DNA of 64,000 nucleotides, from the NCBI RefSeq assembly GCF_027587195.1, contig NZ_JAPDDP010000014.1, forward strand, positions 59,221 to 123,220. The letters are read 5' to 3'. Below are positions 32,829 to 41,556 of this stretch, piece by piece. Under the pieces are notes generated by a model, which saw nothing but the letters and a program-made list of their open reading frames with translations, had not been told where the DNA came from and searched no databases. The translations under genes and the position numbers were made by a program. Each line of letters opens with the position of its first letter. Within the stretch, counting starts at the first letter, position 1. Source of the stretch: Solirubrobacter phytolaccae (lineage in GTDB: Bacteria > Actinomycetota > Thermoleophilia > Solirubrobacterales > Solirubrobacteraceae).

Positions 32829-33740
32829 TCAGGTCATGAGCGCTCCGCGAGCCGCCTGGACCTTCGACGCATTCGGGCCGAGTCCTGCCGCCCGGGAGCG
32901 TGCCGGCACGAGCTCGTGACGGCCGTCGTCGAGCACGACCAGCCCACCGTGCACGAGCCACGACGGGTCCGCGCTGAGCAACGTCGCCTTCGCGCGCCAC
33001 TCGGCCTCGACCGCCGTGGGCGCGAGCGCGGTCGCCTGGACGACGCCCGTGAACGCCGGCCATCCCGTCGCCGGGTCGAGCAGGTGATGCGCGGGCCGGC
33101 CGGCCGCGTCCAGCCAGGACCGCGTGCCGATCCCGCTCGTCGCCACCGCGCCATCGTGGACCTCGAACACGTGCAGGCCCGGCCCGCCGAACGGGTCGGT
33201 GACCTCGAGCGTGCGCCGGCGCCCGGCGAAGCGCAGGTCGCCGCCGCAGTCCACGGCCAACGGACCGTCCGCGGCCTCCGCGAGCAGGTCGGCGAACAGC
33301 CCCTTGGCGAGCCCGCCGGAGTCGAACGCGAGCCCGGGTGGACGGCGCACGAAGAACGAGTCCAGCGAGCGGATGAGCGTGAAGCCGGGTCGCTCCGACC
33401 GCGGCCGGGCGGGCTGGCGGGGCGGCGCCAGCGCGAGCGCGACGTCCAGCGGGACGGGCGTGCCGAGGTCCGTCCGGTAGCCGGCGGCCTCGATCTCGTG
33501 CAGCAGTGTGCCGTCGACGAGGCCGCCGGTCGCGGCCGCCGCGTCGTGGATCGCGGTCAGCAGCCGCGCCATGTCGGCGCTGATCGGCACGACCTCGCGG
33601 GGATCGCGGTTCAGGCGCGAGAGCTCGGAGTCCGGGCGAAAGCGCGAGAACTGACGGTGCCAGGCCTCGAGTCGGCGGCGCGCCGCGAGCTCGTCGCCGC
33701 CCCACACACCGCAGCGCGAGCCGAAGCAGTCGAACCTCAC
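32829..33740 (-). CDS. apbE: FAD:protein FMN transferase (ApbE family)
   Basis: The 303-residue protein has the ApbE hallmarks: FSRFRPDSELSRLNRD near residue 35, PGLAFDSGGLAKGLFADLL (DxGGxAKG, residues ~135-153), VDCGGDLRFAG, GAVATSGIGTRSW and HHLLDPATGWPA. ApbE uses Mg2+ to attach FMN covalently to Thr/Ser of extracytoplasmic flavoproteins. The start is GTG at 33738-33740, overlapping the ferric-reductase-like gene stop (GTGA). No export signal is visible at the N-terminus, so its site of action is uncertain. It is the last gene of a three-gene electron-transfer operon. Confidence 0.9.
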   Translation of the reverse strand: MRFDCFGSRCGVWGGDELAARRRLEAWHRQFSRFRPDSELSRLNRDPREVVPISADMARLLTAIHDAAAATGGLVDGTLLHEIEAAGYRTDLGTPVPLDVALALAPPRQPARPRSERPGFTLIRSLDSFFVRRPPGLAFDSGGLAKGLFADLLAEAADGPLAVDCGGDLRFAGRRRTLEVTDPFGGPGLHVFEVHDGAVATSGIGTRSWLDAAGRPAHHLLDPATGWPAFTGVVQATALAPTAVEAEWRAKATLLSADPSWLVHGGLVVLDDGRHELVPARSRAAGLGPNASKVQAARGALMT

Positions 33741-34267
33741 GACGTCACCGCCTTCGGCGTGGCCGGCGTCATCCGGCGCACGAGCAGCGCGGCCGTCGGC
33801 AGGACGACCATCGCGAGCGCGACCAGGAACCAGGCTTCGCCCGCGTCCGTGCCCGCGCCGACCGCGTGCACGACGCCGAACACCCACGCGAGCGCCGTCC
33901 AGCGATGCAGCATGCGCCAGCGCGCGACGCCGATCTTCGTGCGGAAGTAGTACGACACGCCGAGGAGGAAGAGCATCCAGCCGCCGACGATCCCGAGCCC
34001 GCTCCAGAACGGCCGGTAGTCGATCATGAACGGGATCGTGATGTCCGCCAGCGACGGCTTGAGGTAGCTGTCGCCCAGCAGCGCGAGCGCGTGCACCACC
34101 AACGCGACGAGCGTGCCCAGAGACAGCGCCTCGTGCATGACCCGCAGGTCCTTGCGCTTGCTCATCCGGCCGCCCATCAGCAACCCGAGCGCGACGGCGG
34201 CGCTCGCCGCCAGCAGCGCGGAGATGCCCGCCGCGCGGCTCGTGATCCAGAAGAAGTGCTCGCTCAT
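33737..34267 (-). CDS. Ferric-reductase-like transmembrane haem b protein
   Basis: The 176-residue integral membrane protein has about six hydrophobic segments. Two histidine pairs sit on opposing helices, His45/His59 and His121/His134. The 13-14 residue spacing is expected for two stacked haem b groups in the ferric reductase/NOX/MsrQ superfamily. It likely moves electrons across the membrane to an extracytoplasmic flavin acceptor. It overlaps apbE by 4 nt and the small membrane protein upstream by 4 nt (ATGA), so the three products are made together. Confidence 0.85.
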   Translation of the reverse strand: MSEHFFWITSRAAGISALLAASAAVALGLLMGGRMSKRKDLRVMHEALSLGTLVALVVHALALLGDSYLKPSLADITIPFMIDYRPFWSGLGIVGGWMLFLLGVSYYFRTKIGVARWRMLHRWTALAWVFGVVHAVGAGTDAGEAWFLVALAMVVLPTAALLVRRMTPATPKAVTS

Positions 34268-34545
34268 GACTGGCCCGTGGAGAGCGAGGCGCCGTCGTCG
34301 GACGACGTCGAGTCGTCCGAGTAGGTGTCCTCGGAGTACGTGTCGGTGGAGTCCGTCGGGGTCGTCGTCTCCGCGGGCGTCGTCGTCTGGGCCGCGCTGG
34401 ACGTGTCCGCGCCCATCGAGCCGTTCCACGCGACCACGCCCCAGGCGAGGACGAAGGAGGCGACGACGGCGGCGATCACGCGTTGGCGGATCGCGTTGAC
34501 GCGGCGCGCGCGGGCGGCAAGCAGCTCCTGGGCACGTGAGGTCAT
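34264..34545 (-). CDS. Small single-pass membrane protein with Ser/Thr/Asp-rich outer tail
   Basis: The 93-residue protein has a basic N-terminus (residues 1-25), one membrane helix (~26-44, VIAAVVASFVLAWGVVAW) and a ~50-residue exported tail rich in Thr, Ser and Asp ending DDGASLSTGQS. It is first in the operon with the haem protein and ApbE. ApbE targets carry an (S/T)GA(S/T) box; DGAS-LS here is similar but lacks the leading Ser/Thr, so flavinylation is possible but unproven. An upstream in-frame ATG (34674) adds 43 residues that run over the divergent HAD gene; I rejected it. Confidence 0.6.
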   Translation of the reverse strand: MTSRAQELLAARARRVNAIRQRVIAAVVASFVLAWGVVAWNGSMGADTSSAAQTTTPAETTTPTDSTDTYSEDTYSDDSTSSDDGASLSTGQS

Positions 34546-34606
34546 GCACCCAGACTCGTCACGCCGGCCGAGAGCGCTCTGCGAAGAGCCTGAGAGGATG
34601 CTGGGG

Positions 34607-35251
34607 ATGCCGGTCCTCTTCGACCTCGACGGCGTGCTGGTCGACTCGCGCGCGCCCTTCCTCACGAGCCTCAACTACGCCTTCGACAAGCTCGGCCTGC
34701 CGCGGCGCGACCCCGAAGCGCTGTACCCGTACATCGGCCCGCCGTTCAAGGTCGCCTTCCCGGGGCTGCTCGGCGTCGCGCCCGACGATCCACAGGTCGA
34801 CGCGCTCATCGACGGCTACCGCGAGCGCTACGCGACCGCCTCGCTCGAGGAGACCACGGTCGCGCCGGGCATCGCCGAGGCCCTGGAACGCCTGGACGGC
34901 GAACCGCTCGCCGTCGCCACCTCCAAGCCGCGCGCGTTCGCCGAGCCGTTGCTGGAGGCACTGGGCCTGCGCCACCACTTCGCGGCGATCGCCGGCCCGG
35001 AGCTCGCCGCTCGCGACGAGCCCAAGGCCGTCACCGTCACCCGCGCGCTGGAGCTGCTCGGCACGACCAGCGCGGTGATGATCGGCGACCGCCGCTTCGA
35101 CGTCGAGGGCGCCCACGCCAACGGCATCCAGTGCATCGGCGTGACCTGGGGCATCGGCACCCGGGAGGAGCTCGAGACGGCCGGCGCCGACGCGATCATC
35201 GACGATCCGCTTGAGCTCGATCCGGCCCTGCGCGTAATGTCCCGCCCGTGA
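34607..35251 (+). CDS. HAD-superfamily phosphatase (phosphoglycolate phosphatase-like)
   Basis: The 214-residue HAD hydrolase has motif I FDLDGVLVDS at residues 5-14, a helical cap (~20-85), motif II VATSKP, the Lys of motif III (DEPKAVTVTRALE) and motif IV MIGDRRFDVEGAHANG. The pattern fits the Gph/PGP or pyrophosphatase-PpaX-like group. The ATG at 34607 is chosen because GAGAGG lies 9 nt upstream; the ATG at 34598 would abut it. It is coupled to the DUF2269 gene (GTGA). Confidence 0.88.
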   Translation: MPVLFDLDGVLVDSRAPFLTSLNYAFDKLGLPRRDPEALYPYIGPPFKVAFPGLLGVAPDDPQVDALIDGYRERYATASLEETTVAPGIAEALERLDGEPLAVATSKPRAFAEPLLEALGLRHHFAAIAGPELAARDEPKAVTVTRALELLGTTSAVMIGDRRFDVEGAHANGIQCIGVTWGIGTREELETAGADAIIDDPLELDPALRVMSRP

Positions 35252-35739
35252 TTGCGACGTTCAACCTGTACACGGTCTCGCTGTTCCTCCACATCAGCGC
35301 CGCCATCGTCGGCCTCGGCGCGACCTTCGCGCTCTCGATCGCGTTCCCGCTCGCGCTGCGGATGAAGGACCCACGGCACCTGCTGTTCATGCACAAGCTG
35401 AACCTCGAGGTGATCACGAAGCTGGCCAGCCCGGCGCTCGGGCTCATCCTCATCACCGGCATCGTGCAGGTCCTGGACAGCGACTTCATCGGCTTCGGCG
35501 ACCCGTGGATCAGCATCGCGTTCGTGCTCGTGATCATCATCGGCGGCATCCAGGGCGCCTACTTCACGAAGACCGACCGCAAGCTCGCGGCGCAGATCGA
35601 GAGCGAGCTGGCGGGCGGCGCGACGGAGCTCTCGCCCGAGTATCAGCAGGAGGCGCAGCGCGAGGGCAGCATGGGCGCGCTCACCGGCCTGCTCGTGCTT
35701 GCGACCGTCGCCGTGATGGTGTTCAAGCCAGGCGCGTAA
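35248..35739 (+). CDS. DUF2269-family membrane protein
   Basis: The 163-residue protein has four hydrophobic segments: residues ~8-32 (TVSLFLHISAAIVGLGATFA), ~52-74, ~85-105 and ~143-160. The first contains the FLHIxxAI pattern of DUF2269 integral membrane proteins, a family of unknown function. Its GTG start overlaps the HAD stop. The 3' end overlaps the convergent GGDEF-EAL gene by 17 bp. Confidence 0.75.
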   Translation: MIATFNLYTVSLFLHISAAIVGLGATFALSIAFPLALRMKDPRHLLFMHKLNLEVITKLASPALGLILITGIVQVLDSDFIGFGDPWISIAFVLVIIIGGIQGAYFTKTDRKLAAQIESELAGGATELSPEYQQEAQREGSMGALTGLLVLATVAVMVFKPGA

Positions 35740-37906
35740 CTGGCGACTTGAGCGCCAGCGCGGCGAGCTCGGCAGGCGGCATCGGGCGGCCGATCAGGAA
35801 GCCCTGGCCGTAGTCGCAGCCGCTCTCGGTGAGGAGGCGGTGCGCCTCCTCGGTCTCGATGCCCTCGCCGACGGCCCGCAGGCCGAGGTTGTGGGCGAGG
35901 TCGACGATCGTCTGCACGATCGTGGCGGCCTCGGGGTCCTCGTCCATGCCGAGGATGAAGGACTTGTCGATCTTGAGCTCCTGGACCGGCAGCTCACGCA
36001 GGTAGGAGAGCGACGAGGAGCCGGTGCCGAAGTCGTCGAGCGAGAGCTCGATGCCGAGCTCGCCCAGCTTGCTCATGATCTCGATCACGCGCACCGGGTC
36101 GGCGGCGACGATCGTCTCGGTGATCTCCAGCAGCAGCATCGACGGGTCCAGCTCCCACTTCTCGAGCAGGGCCTTGACGTCGACCGGCAGGCCGAGGTCG
36201 AGCAGGTTCGGGGCGCCGAGGTTGACGGCGACCGGGAGGCGGAGGCCGGCGGCCTGCCAGCGGGCGCACTGGCCGAGCGCGTCGTCGAGCACGCGGAGCG
36301 TGAGCGGGCGCATGAGTCCGGTCTGCTCGGCGAGCGGCAGGAACGCGCCCGGGCCGAGGAGGCCGAACTGCGGGTGCTCCCAGCGCACGAGCGCCTCGGC
36401 ACCGCGGACGCCACCGTTCTGAAGATCGAACTTGGGCTGGTAGTGCACGACGATCTGGCCGGACTCGATCGCGTCCGGCAGCTCGCCGATGAGGGCGAGG
36501 CGGGCGCGCGAGTGGCCGTCGCGGGAAGCGGAGTAGACCTCGTAGCCGACGCCGCGGCTCTTGGCCGAGTACATCGCGATGTCGGCGCGCTGCATGAGCG
36601 ACTCGACGTCGCGGCCGTGCTCGGGGAACATCGCGATGCCGACGCTGGCGCGCACGAGCATCGTCATGCCCTGGAAGCGGAACGGCTCTTCGATCGCCTC
36701 GCCGAGCTTGCTCGCCATCACCTCGGCGGCCTCGACGGTGGTGTCGAGCGGCATCAGCACGGCGAACTCGTCGCCGCCGACGCGGGCCACGAGGCCGGCG
36801 CCGGGCGCGACCGCTTCCAGCCGCGGGCCGATCTCCCGTAGAAGCCGGTCGCCGGCCTGGTGGCCGAGCGTGTCGTTGAGCTCCTTGAAGTGGTCGAGGT
36901 CGATCAGCAGCAGCGCGAGCTTGGTCTTGGCGGCGCGCGCGGCGGTGGTCGACTCGTCGAGGCGCGCGAACAGCTTGCGGCGGTTCGCGAGGCCGGTGAG
37001 CGGGTCGTGCAGCGCGTCGTGCTCGCGCTGGGCGGCGAGCGCGCGCAGCTCATCCTCGAGCTCGCGACGGTCGGTCGCGTCGCGCATGTTGAGCACGAAG
37101 CCGCCGACGCTGGCGTCGTGCAGGCGGTTGGCGGCGACGACGTCGAAGTGGCGGTGCCCGCCCGCGCCGTGCGCGAGGCGCAGCGTCAGGCTGCGGCGGT
37201 GCTCGGGCTTGCCGGCGGCGTCGGCGAAGTAGCTGTCGAGCGCGGGACGGTCGTCCGGGTGCACCAGGTCGTGGACGCGGGTGCCGACGATCGCGGCCGG
37301 GTCATGGCCGAGCACGCCGCGGATCGACTCGGCCTGCCAGCGCACGCGCTGGTCGTCGCCGACGATCGTGACGACGTCGGTGGAGTTCTGGACGATCGAG
37401 TTCAGGCGGCGCTGGATCGTCTCGGACGCGCGCAGCGCGACGAGCAGGGCCTGGACGAGGATCGGGGCGAGCGCCACGGCGGCGACGCGGGCCAGGTCGG
37501 CCTCGAACTGCGCTTCGCCGCGACCGGCGTGCGCGCCGAGGAGCGCGGCCATCCACAGCGCCCAGCGCGCCATCGCGCGCGGAAACCCGCCGTAGAGGCT
37601 GCGGAAGAGGAGGCCGAGCAGCGGCAGCATCGGGTCGCCCGGCGCCACGTGCAGGATCAAGAAGATCGCGTAGGCCTCGAACGGCTCCAGCGCGAGGACG
37701 AAGCTGCGCCGTCGGTAGCCGATGATCCAGTACACGCCGAGGGCGACCGAGAGCACGATGCCGCCGGCTTTGGCCGCGGGGCTCGCGTGGCCCGTGGGGA
37801 TCGCGACCGCCGCGAGGACCGCGCCCGCCACGGCGAACACGAGGAAGAGCAACCGGAAACGCGAGAACGGCGTTTGCGGCAGCTTGATGGCGGACGGGCG
37901 GATCAC
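35723..37906 (-). CDS. Membrane GGDEF-EAL protein with PAS sensor (c-di-GMP turnover)
   Basis: The 727-residue protein has about five N-terminal membrane segments (residues ~18-180), a PAS/PAC unit (~190-315) and GGDEF with the intact motif RVGGDEFAVL (~375). EAL carries EALVRW near 505, plus NLGAPNLLD, LEITET, LDDFGTG, LKIDKSF and EGIETEE, so the phosphodiesterase residues appear intact. It may both make and break c-di-GMP depending on the PAS signal. The start at GTG 37906 is chosen because further in-frame upstream sequence overlaps the divergent Spt-like gene region and has no family similarity. A true start within ~30 nt either side is possible. Confidence 0.87.
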   Translation of the reverse strand: MIRPSAIKLPQTPFSRFRLLFLVFAVAGAVLAAVAIPTGHASPAAKAGGIVLSVALGVYWIIGYRRRSFVLALEPFEAYAIFLILHVAPGDPMLPLLGLLFRSLYGGFPRAMARWALWMAALLGAHAGRGEAQFEADLARVAAVALAPILVQALLVALRASETIQRRLNSIVQNSTDVVTIVGDDQRVRWQAESIRGVLGHDPAAIVGTRVHDLVHPDDRPALDSYFADAAGKPEHRRSLTLRLAHGAGGHRHFDVVAANRLHDASVGGFVLNMRDATDRRELEDELRALAAQREHDALHDPLTGLANRRKLFARLDESTTAARAAKTKLALLLIDLDHFKELNDTLGHQAGDRLLREIGPRLEAVAPGAGLVARVGGDEFAVLMPLDTTVEAAEVMASKLGEAIEEPFRFQGMTMLVRASVGIAMFPEHGRDVESLMQRADIAMYSAKSRGVGYEVYSASRDGHSRARLALIGELPDAIESGQIVVHYQPKFDLQNGGVRGAEALVRWEHPQFGLLGPGAFLPLAEQTGLMRPLTLRVLDDALGQCARWQAAGLRLPVAVNLGAPNLLDLGLPVDVKALLEKWELDPSMLLLEITETIVAADPVRVIEIMSKLGELGIELSLDDFGTGSSSLSYLRELPVQELKIDKSFILGMDEDPEAATIVQTIVDLAHNLGLRAVGEGIETEEAHRLLTESGCDYGQGFLIGRPMPPAELAALALKSPVTRLA

Positions 37907-38068
37907 CTTGTTCAAAGGTTTCGGACAAATGGCCGAGGTCTTTAGTCGAACGTGCGATTTGGACCGGTCCCGTCCACTTTTCTGTCGAGCGTGACCGAAA
38001 TCACATTCAAGTTCTCTCAGTGGTCGGTCGATGGGTGCGTGAACGCGACCAACTGGTGGGGGACGAAC

Positions 38069-40459
38069 ATGCCGACTGCTGAAGAGCGCCTGGCGATCTT
38101 GGATGAAGTGCTGACGGAGGCCGCGGGCAAGGGCCTGCTGCAGCTCTCGCCCGACGACGACGGGCCGTTGGACGGTCGCACGATCTCGCTCGACGGTCGC
38201 TCGGTCGTGAGCTTCGGCTCCTGCAGCTACCTCGGCCTGGAGCTCGATCCCCGCATGAAGCAGGCGACGATCGACGCCGTCCTGCGCTACGGGACGCAGT
38301 TCTCGAGCTCGCGCGGGTACCTCTCCTCGCCGCAGTACATCGAGCTGGAGGCGCTGCTGAGCGAGCTGTTCGGCGGCCACGTGCTCGTCACGCCGACGAC
38401 GTCGCTCGGGCACCTGTCGACGCTCCCGGTGCTCGTCGACTCCACCGACGCGGTACTGCTCGACCACCAGGTCCACGCCTCGGTGCAGATGGCGGCCAAC
38501 CAGCTGCGCGTGAAGGGCACGACCGTCGACCTGGTCCGCCACAACAACATGGAGCGGCTGGAGGCGATGATCCAGCGCCTCTCCAAGGATCATGACCGCG
38601 TCTGGTACATGGCCGACGGCGTCTATTCGATGTTCGCCGACCTCGCGCCGTTCACCGAGCTGCGCGCGCTGCTGGACAAGTACCCGCAGCTGATGCTCTA
38701 CGTCGACGACTCGCACGGCGTCGGCTGGGCGGGCAAGCACGGGCGCGGCCCGGCGCTCGACGTCCTCGGCGGCCACCCGCGCGTGATCGCGGCCTGCTCG
38801 TTGAACAAGTCCTTCGGCGCCGCCGGTGGCGCGATCGTCTTCCCCGACGCCGAGCTGCGCCGGCGCGTGAAGACCGGCGGCGGGCCGATGATGTTCTCCG
38901 GCCCGATCCAGCCGCCGCTGCTGGGCGCGGCGATCGAGTCGGCCAAGATCCACCTCTCGGACGAGCTGCCGGAGCTGCAGGCCGCGCTGCGCGAGCGCGT
39001 CGCGCTGTTCACGTCGCTGTGCGCCGATCACGGGATCCCGCTCGCGACCAACGACATCACGCCGATCCGCTACGTCCCGCTCGGCCTGCCGGTCGTCGCG
39101 CACGACGTGATCAAGGAGATCCTCGCGGACGGCTACTACACGAACCTGGGCACGTTCCCGGCGGTGCCGATGAAGCACGCCGGCGTGCGCATCACGCTGA
39201 CGCTGCACCACACCGAGGCGGACATCCGCGGGCTCGTCGCGTCGTTGGCGAAGCACGTCCCGGCCGCGCTGGAGCGCGCGGGCGAGGCCGCCCAGCGCCG
39301 TCACGCGAAGATCGTGGGCGAGCATGGCCCGGCGCTCGCGATCGAGCACCACACCGCGGCGTCCGCGCTGAACGAGGCGGAGTGGAACGCACTCCTGGGT
39401 GAGCGCGGCACGTTCACCGTCGACGGCCTGCAGTTCCTCGAGCGCGCCTTCGGCACCCCCGGCGAGCGGCCCGAGGACCAGTGGGCGTTCCACTACTACG
39501 TCGTGCGCGACCGCGCCGGCAAGGCCGTGCTGGCCACGTTCTTCACCGCCGCGCTGTGGAAGGACGACATGATGGCCTCGGCCGCCGTGTCGGAGCTGGT
39601 CGAGCAGCGGCGCGCCGAGGACCCGTACTACTTGACCTCGACGACGTTCGCGATGGGTTCGCTGCTGACCGAGGGCGACCACCTGTACCTGGACCGCAAC
39701 GCGGACTGGAAGGGCGCGCTGGACCTGCTGATGGCGGCGGTGTCGGAGGACGCGCGTGTGGCCGGCGCCGGGACGATCGTGTTCCGCGACCTCTACGCGG
39801 CCGACATCGAGCTGGCCGAGGCGGTGCGCGAGCGCGGCTACGTGAAGACGTCCCTCCCGCAGTCGCTCGTGTACGAGCCCGTGGACGGCGGCGACGAGGA
39901 GTGGCTCTCGAAGCTCTCCGTGAAGGCGCGCGTGCACCAGCGCAAGGCCGTGCTGCCGTTCGACGACGCCTACGAGGTCGAGTGGCTGCGCGCGGGCGGG
40001 CGCGAGGTGACCGACGCCGAGCTCGACCACCTGTACGGGCTCTACCTCGCCGTGCAGGCACGCGGGCGCGACCTGAACTCGTTCCCGCTGCCCAAGGGCT
40101 TCCTGCGCGACATGCTCACCCACACCTCGTGGGAGCTGATGACGCTGCGGCTGAAGGAGACCGGCGCGGTCGTCGCGTTCGGCGCGCACTTCGTCGGCAC
40201 GCGCCACTACGCGCCGATGGTCGTCGGGCTCGACTACGACTACACGCGCTCGCACGGCGCCTACCGCCAGGCGCTGCGCAACGCGGTCCTGCGGGCGCGG
40301 GAGCTGGGCTCCAAGCGCGTGCTGCTGGGCATGGGCGCGACGTTCGAGAAGACCCGCTTCGGCGCGCACGTGCAGGACCGCGTCGCCTTCGCGCAGGCGA
40401 GCGACCACTACTCCTCCGAGGTGCTGGCGGCGCTGGCCGCCGACTCACACGGCGCCTGA
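38069..40459 (+). CDS. Alpha-oxoamine synthase (serine palmitoyltransferase-like) fused to GNAT acyltransferase
   Basis: The 796-residue two-domain protein. Residues ~1-410 form a PLP fold type I alpha-oxoamine synthase: FGSCSYLGLELDPRM, YGTQFSSSRGYLSS, YVDDSHGVGWAGKHGRG, and PLP Lys247 in SLNKSFGAAGG. Residues ~430-796 are an acyl-CoA N-acyltransferase (GNAT) region with VHQRKAVLPFDDAYEV, SFPLPKGFL and RFGAHVQDRVAFAQASDHYS. The first domain would condense an acyl-CoA/ACP with an amino acid to a 3-ketoamine; the second could N-acylate the product, as bacterial ceramide synthase does. An SPT-ceramide synthase fusion is therefore plausible. The ATG at 38069 has a GGGGGA site 6 nt upstream. Confidence 0.8.
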   Translation: MPTAEERLAILDEVLTEAAGKGLLQLSPDDDGPLDGRTISLDGRSVVSFGSCSYLGLELDPRMKQATIDAVLRYGTQFSSSRGYLSSPQYIELEALLSELFGGHVLVTPTTSLGHLSTLPVLVDSTDAVLLDHQVHASVQMAANQLRVKGTTVDLVRHNNMERLEAMIQRLSKDHDRVWYMADGVYSMFADLAPFTELRALLDKYPQLMLYVDDSHGVGWAGKHGRGPALDVLGGHPRVIAACSLNKSFGAAGGAIVFPDAELRRRVKTGGGPMMFSGPIQPPLLGAAIESAKIHLSDELPELQAALRERVALFTSLCADHGIPLATNDITPIRYVPLGLPVVAHDVIKEILADGYYTNLGTFPAVPMKHAGVRITLTLHHTEADIRGLVASLAKHVPAALERAGEAAQRRHAKIVGEHGPALAIEHHTAASALNEAEWNALLGERGTFTVDGLQFLERAFGTPGERPEDQWAFHYYVVRDRAGKAVLATFFTAALWKDDMMASAAVSELVEQRRAEDPYYLTSTTFAMGSLLTEGDHLYLDRNADWKGALDLLMAAVSEDARVAGAGTIVFRDLYAADIELAEAVRERGYVKTSLPQSLVYEPVDGGDEEWLSKLSVKARVHQRKAVLPFDDAYEVEWLRAGGREVTDAELDHLYGLYLAVQARGRDLNSFPLPKGFLRDMLTHTSWELMTLRLKETGAVVAFGAHFVGTRHYAPMVVGLDYDYTRSHGAYRQALRNAVLRARELGSKRVLLGMGATFEKTRFGAHVQDRVAFAQASDHYSSEVLAALAADSHGA

Positions 40460-40487
40460 ACTTAAACGTCCTGGACGTTTAAGTTCA
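40457..40487. repeat. 31-nt near-perfect palindrome, copy 1 (carries both convergent stop codons)
   Basis: TGAACTTAAACGTCC and its reverse complement flank a single central T. The leading TGA (40457-40459) is the stop codon of the Spt-like fusion gene. The final TCA (40485-40487) is the stop codon of the convergent VOC gene. The inner 29 nt recur exactly at 42142-42170. At this site it could act as a bidirectional terminator, although no T-tract follows the stem other than the internal TTTAA. Confidence 0.9.
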
Positions 40488-41189
40488 GCGGTTGTGGTTG
40501 ACGGCCTCCACGTTGTGGCCGTCGGGATCGAAGACGAAGGCCCCGTAGTAGCCGGGGTGGTAGACGGCGCGCTCTCCGGGCGCGCCGTTGTCCTTGTAGC
40601 CCGCCTCCGTGGCGGCCGCGTGGAACGCGTCGACCGCGGCGTTCGTGGGCGCGCTGAAGGCGATGTGGACGTGCTCGGTCACCGGCGTGCCGCTGACGTA
40701 GGAGACCGACCCGCCGTCGGTGAGGACCTGGACGTGGTCGGGCTCGTCGACGCCGAGCTGGTGCCCGGTGGCCAGGTAGAAGGCTTTCACGGCGGCGACG
40801 TCGCTCGTGCGCAGCCACAGGTGGTCGATGGCGCCCGTCTCGAGCTTCCGGCCGGTGTGGACCGCCTCGACGCTGTTGCCGTCGGGATCGCGCAGGAAGG
40901 CGCCGTAGTAGTCGTCGCGGTACTGCGGGCGCGGGCCGGGCGCGCCAGCGTCCTCGTAGCCGGCCGCGACGCCCGCGCGATGGAAGGCGTCGACAAGCGC
41001 GTGGGTCGGCGCGTAGAACGCGACGTGGAGGTTGCGCGTCACCGGGCCGTCGGTGCCCAGGGCGAAGTCACCCCACTCGGCGTACTCGGGATCGTCGTAG
41101 CGCTCCAGGCCCAGGACGGACAGGACGGTGTCGTAGAACCGCTCGGACGCGCCGCGGTCCGCGACGCGGATTCCCACATGATCGATCAC
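40485..41189 (-). CDS. Tandem VOC-superfamily (glyoxalase/dioxygenase-like) protein
   Basis: The 234-residue protein is built of two VOC modules. Module 1 (residues ~1-115) starts MIDHVGIRVADRGASERFYD and ends DPDGNSVEAVH. Module 2 (~118-234) starts AIDHLWLRTSDVAAVKAFY and ends DPDGHNVEAVNHN. The modules share YYGAF followed by (V/L)xDPDG, so internal duplication is clear. Metal-ligand His and Glu residues are present in both. Members include glyoxalases, extradiol dioxygenases and resistance proteins; the substrate is unknown. Confidence 0.88.
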   Translation of the reverse strand: MIDHVGIRVADRGASERFYDTVLSVLGLERYDDPEYAEWGDFALGTDGPVTRNLHVAFYAPTHALVDAFHRAGVAAGYEDAGAPGPRPQYRDDYYGAFLRDPDGNSVEAVHTGRKLETGAIDHLWLRTSDVAAVKAFYLATGHQLGVDEPDHVQVLTDGGSVSYVSGTPVTEHVHIAFSAPTNAAVDAFHAAATEAGYKDNGAPGERAVYHPGYYGAFVFDPDGHNVEAVNHNR

Positions 41190-41193
41190 GCAC

Positions 41194-41556
41194 CTATTGT
41201 GCGCTGAGCAGGAAGTCCACTAACCGGTCGAGGTCGGGCGGGCTGATCCGGGTCGCGAAGTCCTCCGGCATCAGGCCGCCGCGCGTGGGGGCGACGATCT
41301 TGGCCACGACGTAGGCGCGGTCCTTGCCCTGCAGCGAGAGGCTGAGGTCCGGCCCGATCGGCGCTTCCGAGTTGGCGGACTTGAACGCATGGCAGCCGCC
41401 GCAGCCGTTCGCGACCCAGACGTCCAGGCCGCTCCGGGCGGGGCGCGTGCTCGCGGCGGTCGTGGTCGCGGACTCGCCTCCGCCCGCGAAGGCGGCGATC
41501 GTCATCGCCGCCCCCGCGCAGGCGAGGCCACCGGCGGCGAGGGTGGTGGCTCTCAC
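41194..41556 (-). CDS. Class I cytochrome c, membrane-anchored or secreted
   Basis: The 120-residue product has an N-terminal hydrophobic export segment (VRATTLAAGGLACAGAAMTI), a haem c site CGGCH near residue 50 (VANGCGGCHAF) and a probable distal ligand Met in GGLMPEDF. The fold is a small class I c-type cytochrome. The start is GTG at 41554-41556, overlapping the YtkA/FixH-like gene stop (GTGA). It probably carries electrons outside the membrane. Its partner oxidase or reductase is not in the window, unless it works with the haem b/ApbE operon 8 kb away. Confidence 0.87.
   Translation of the reverse strand: MRATTLAAGGLACAGAAMTIAAFAGGGESATTTAASTRPARSGLDVWVANGCGGCHAFKSANSEAPIGPDLSLSLQGKDRAYVVAKIVAPTRGGLMPEDFATRISPPDLDRLVDFLLSAQ

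Noticed and set aside
35723..40408. One very long minus-strand open frame (1561 codons) covering two genes
   Set aside because: Only 35723-37906 has domain content (membrane, PAS, GGDEF, EAL). The upstream two thirds is antisense to the Spt-like fusion gene and is low-complexity Arg/Val/Glu-rich translation typical of high-GC shadow frames.
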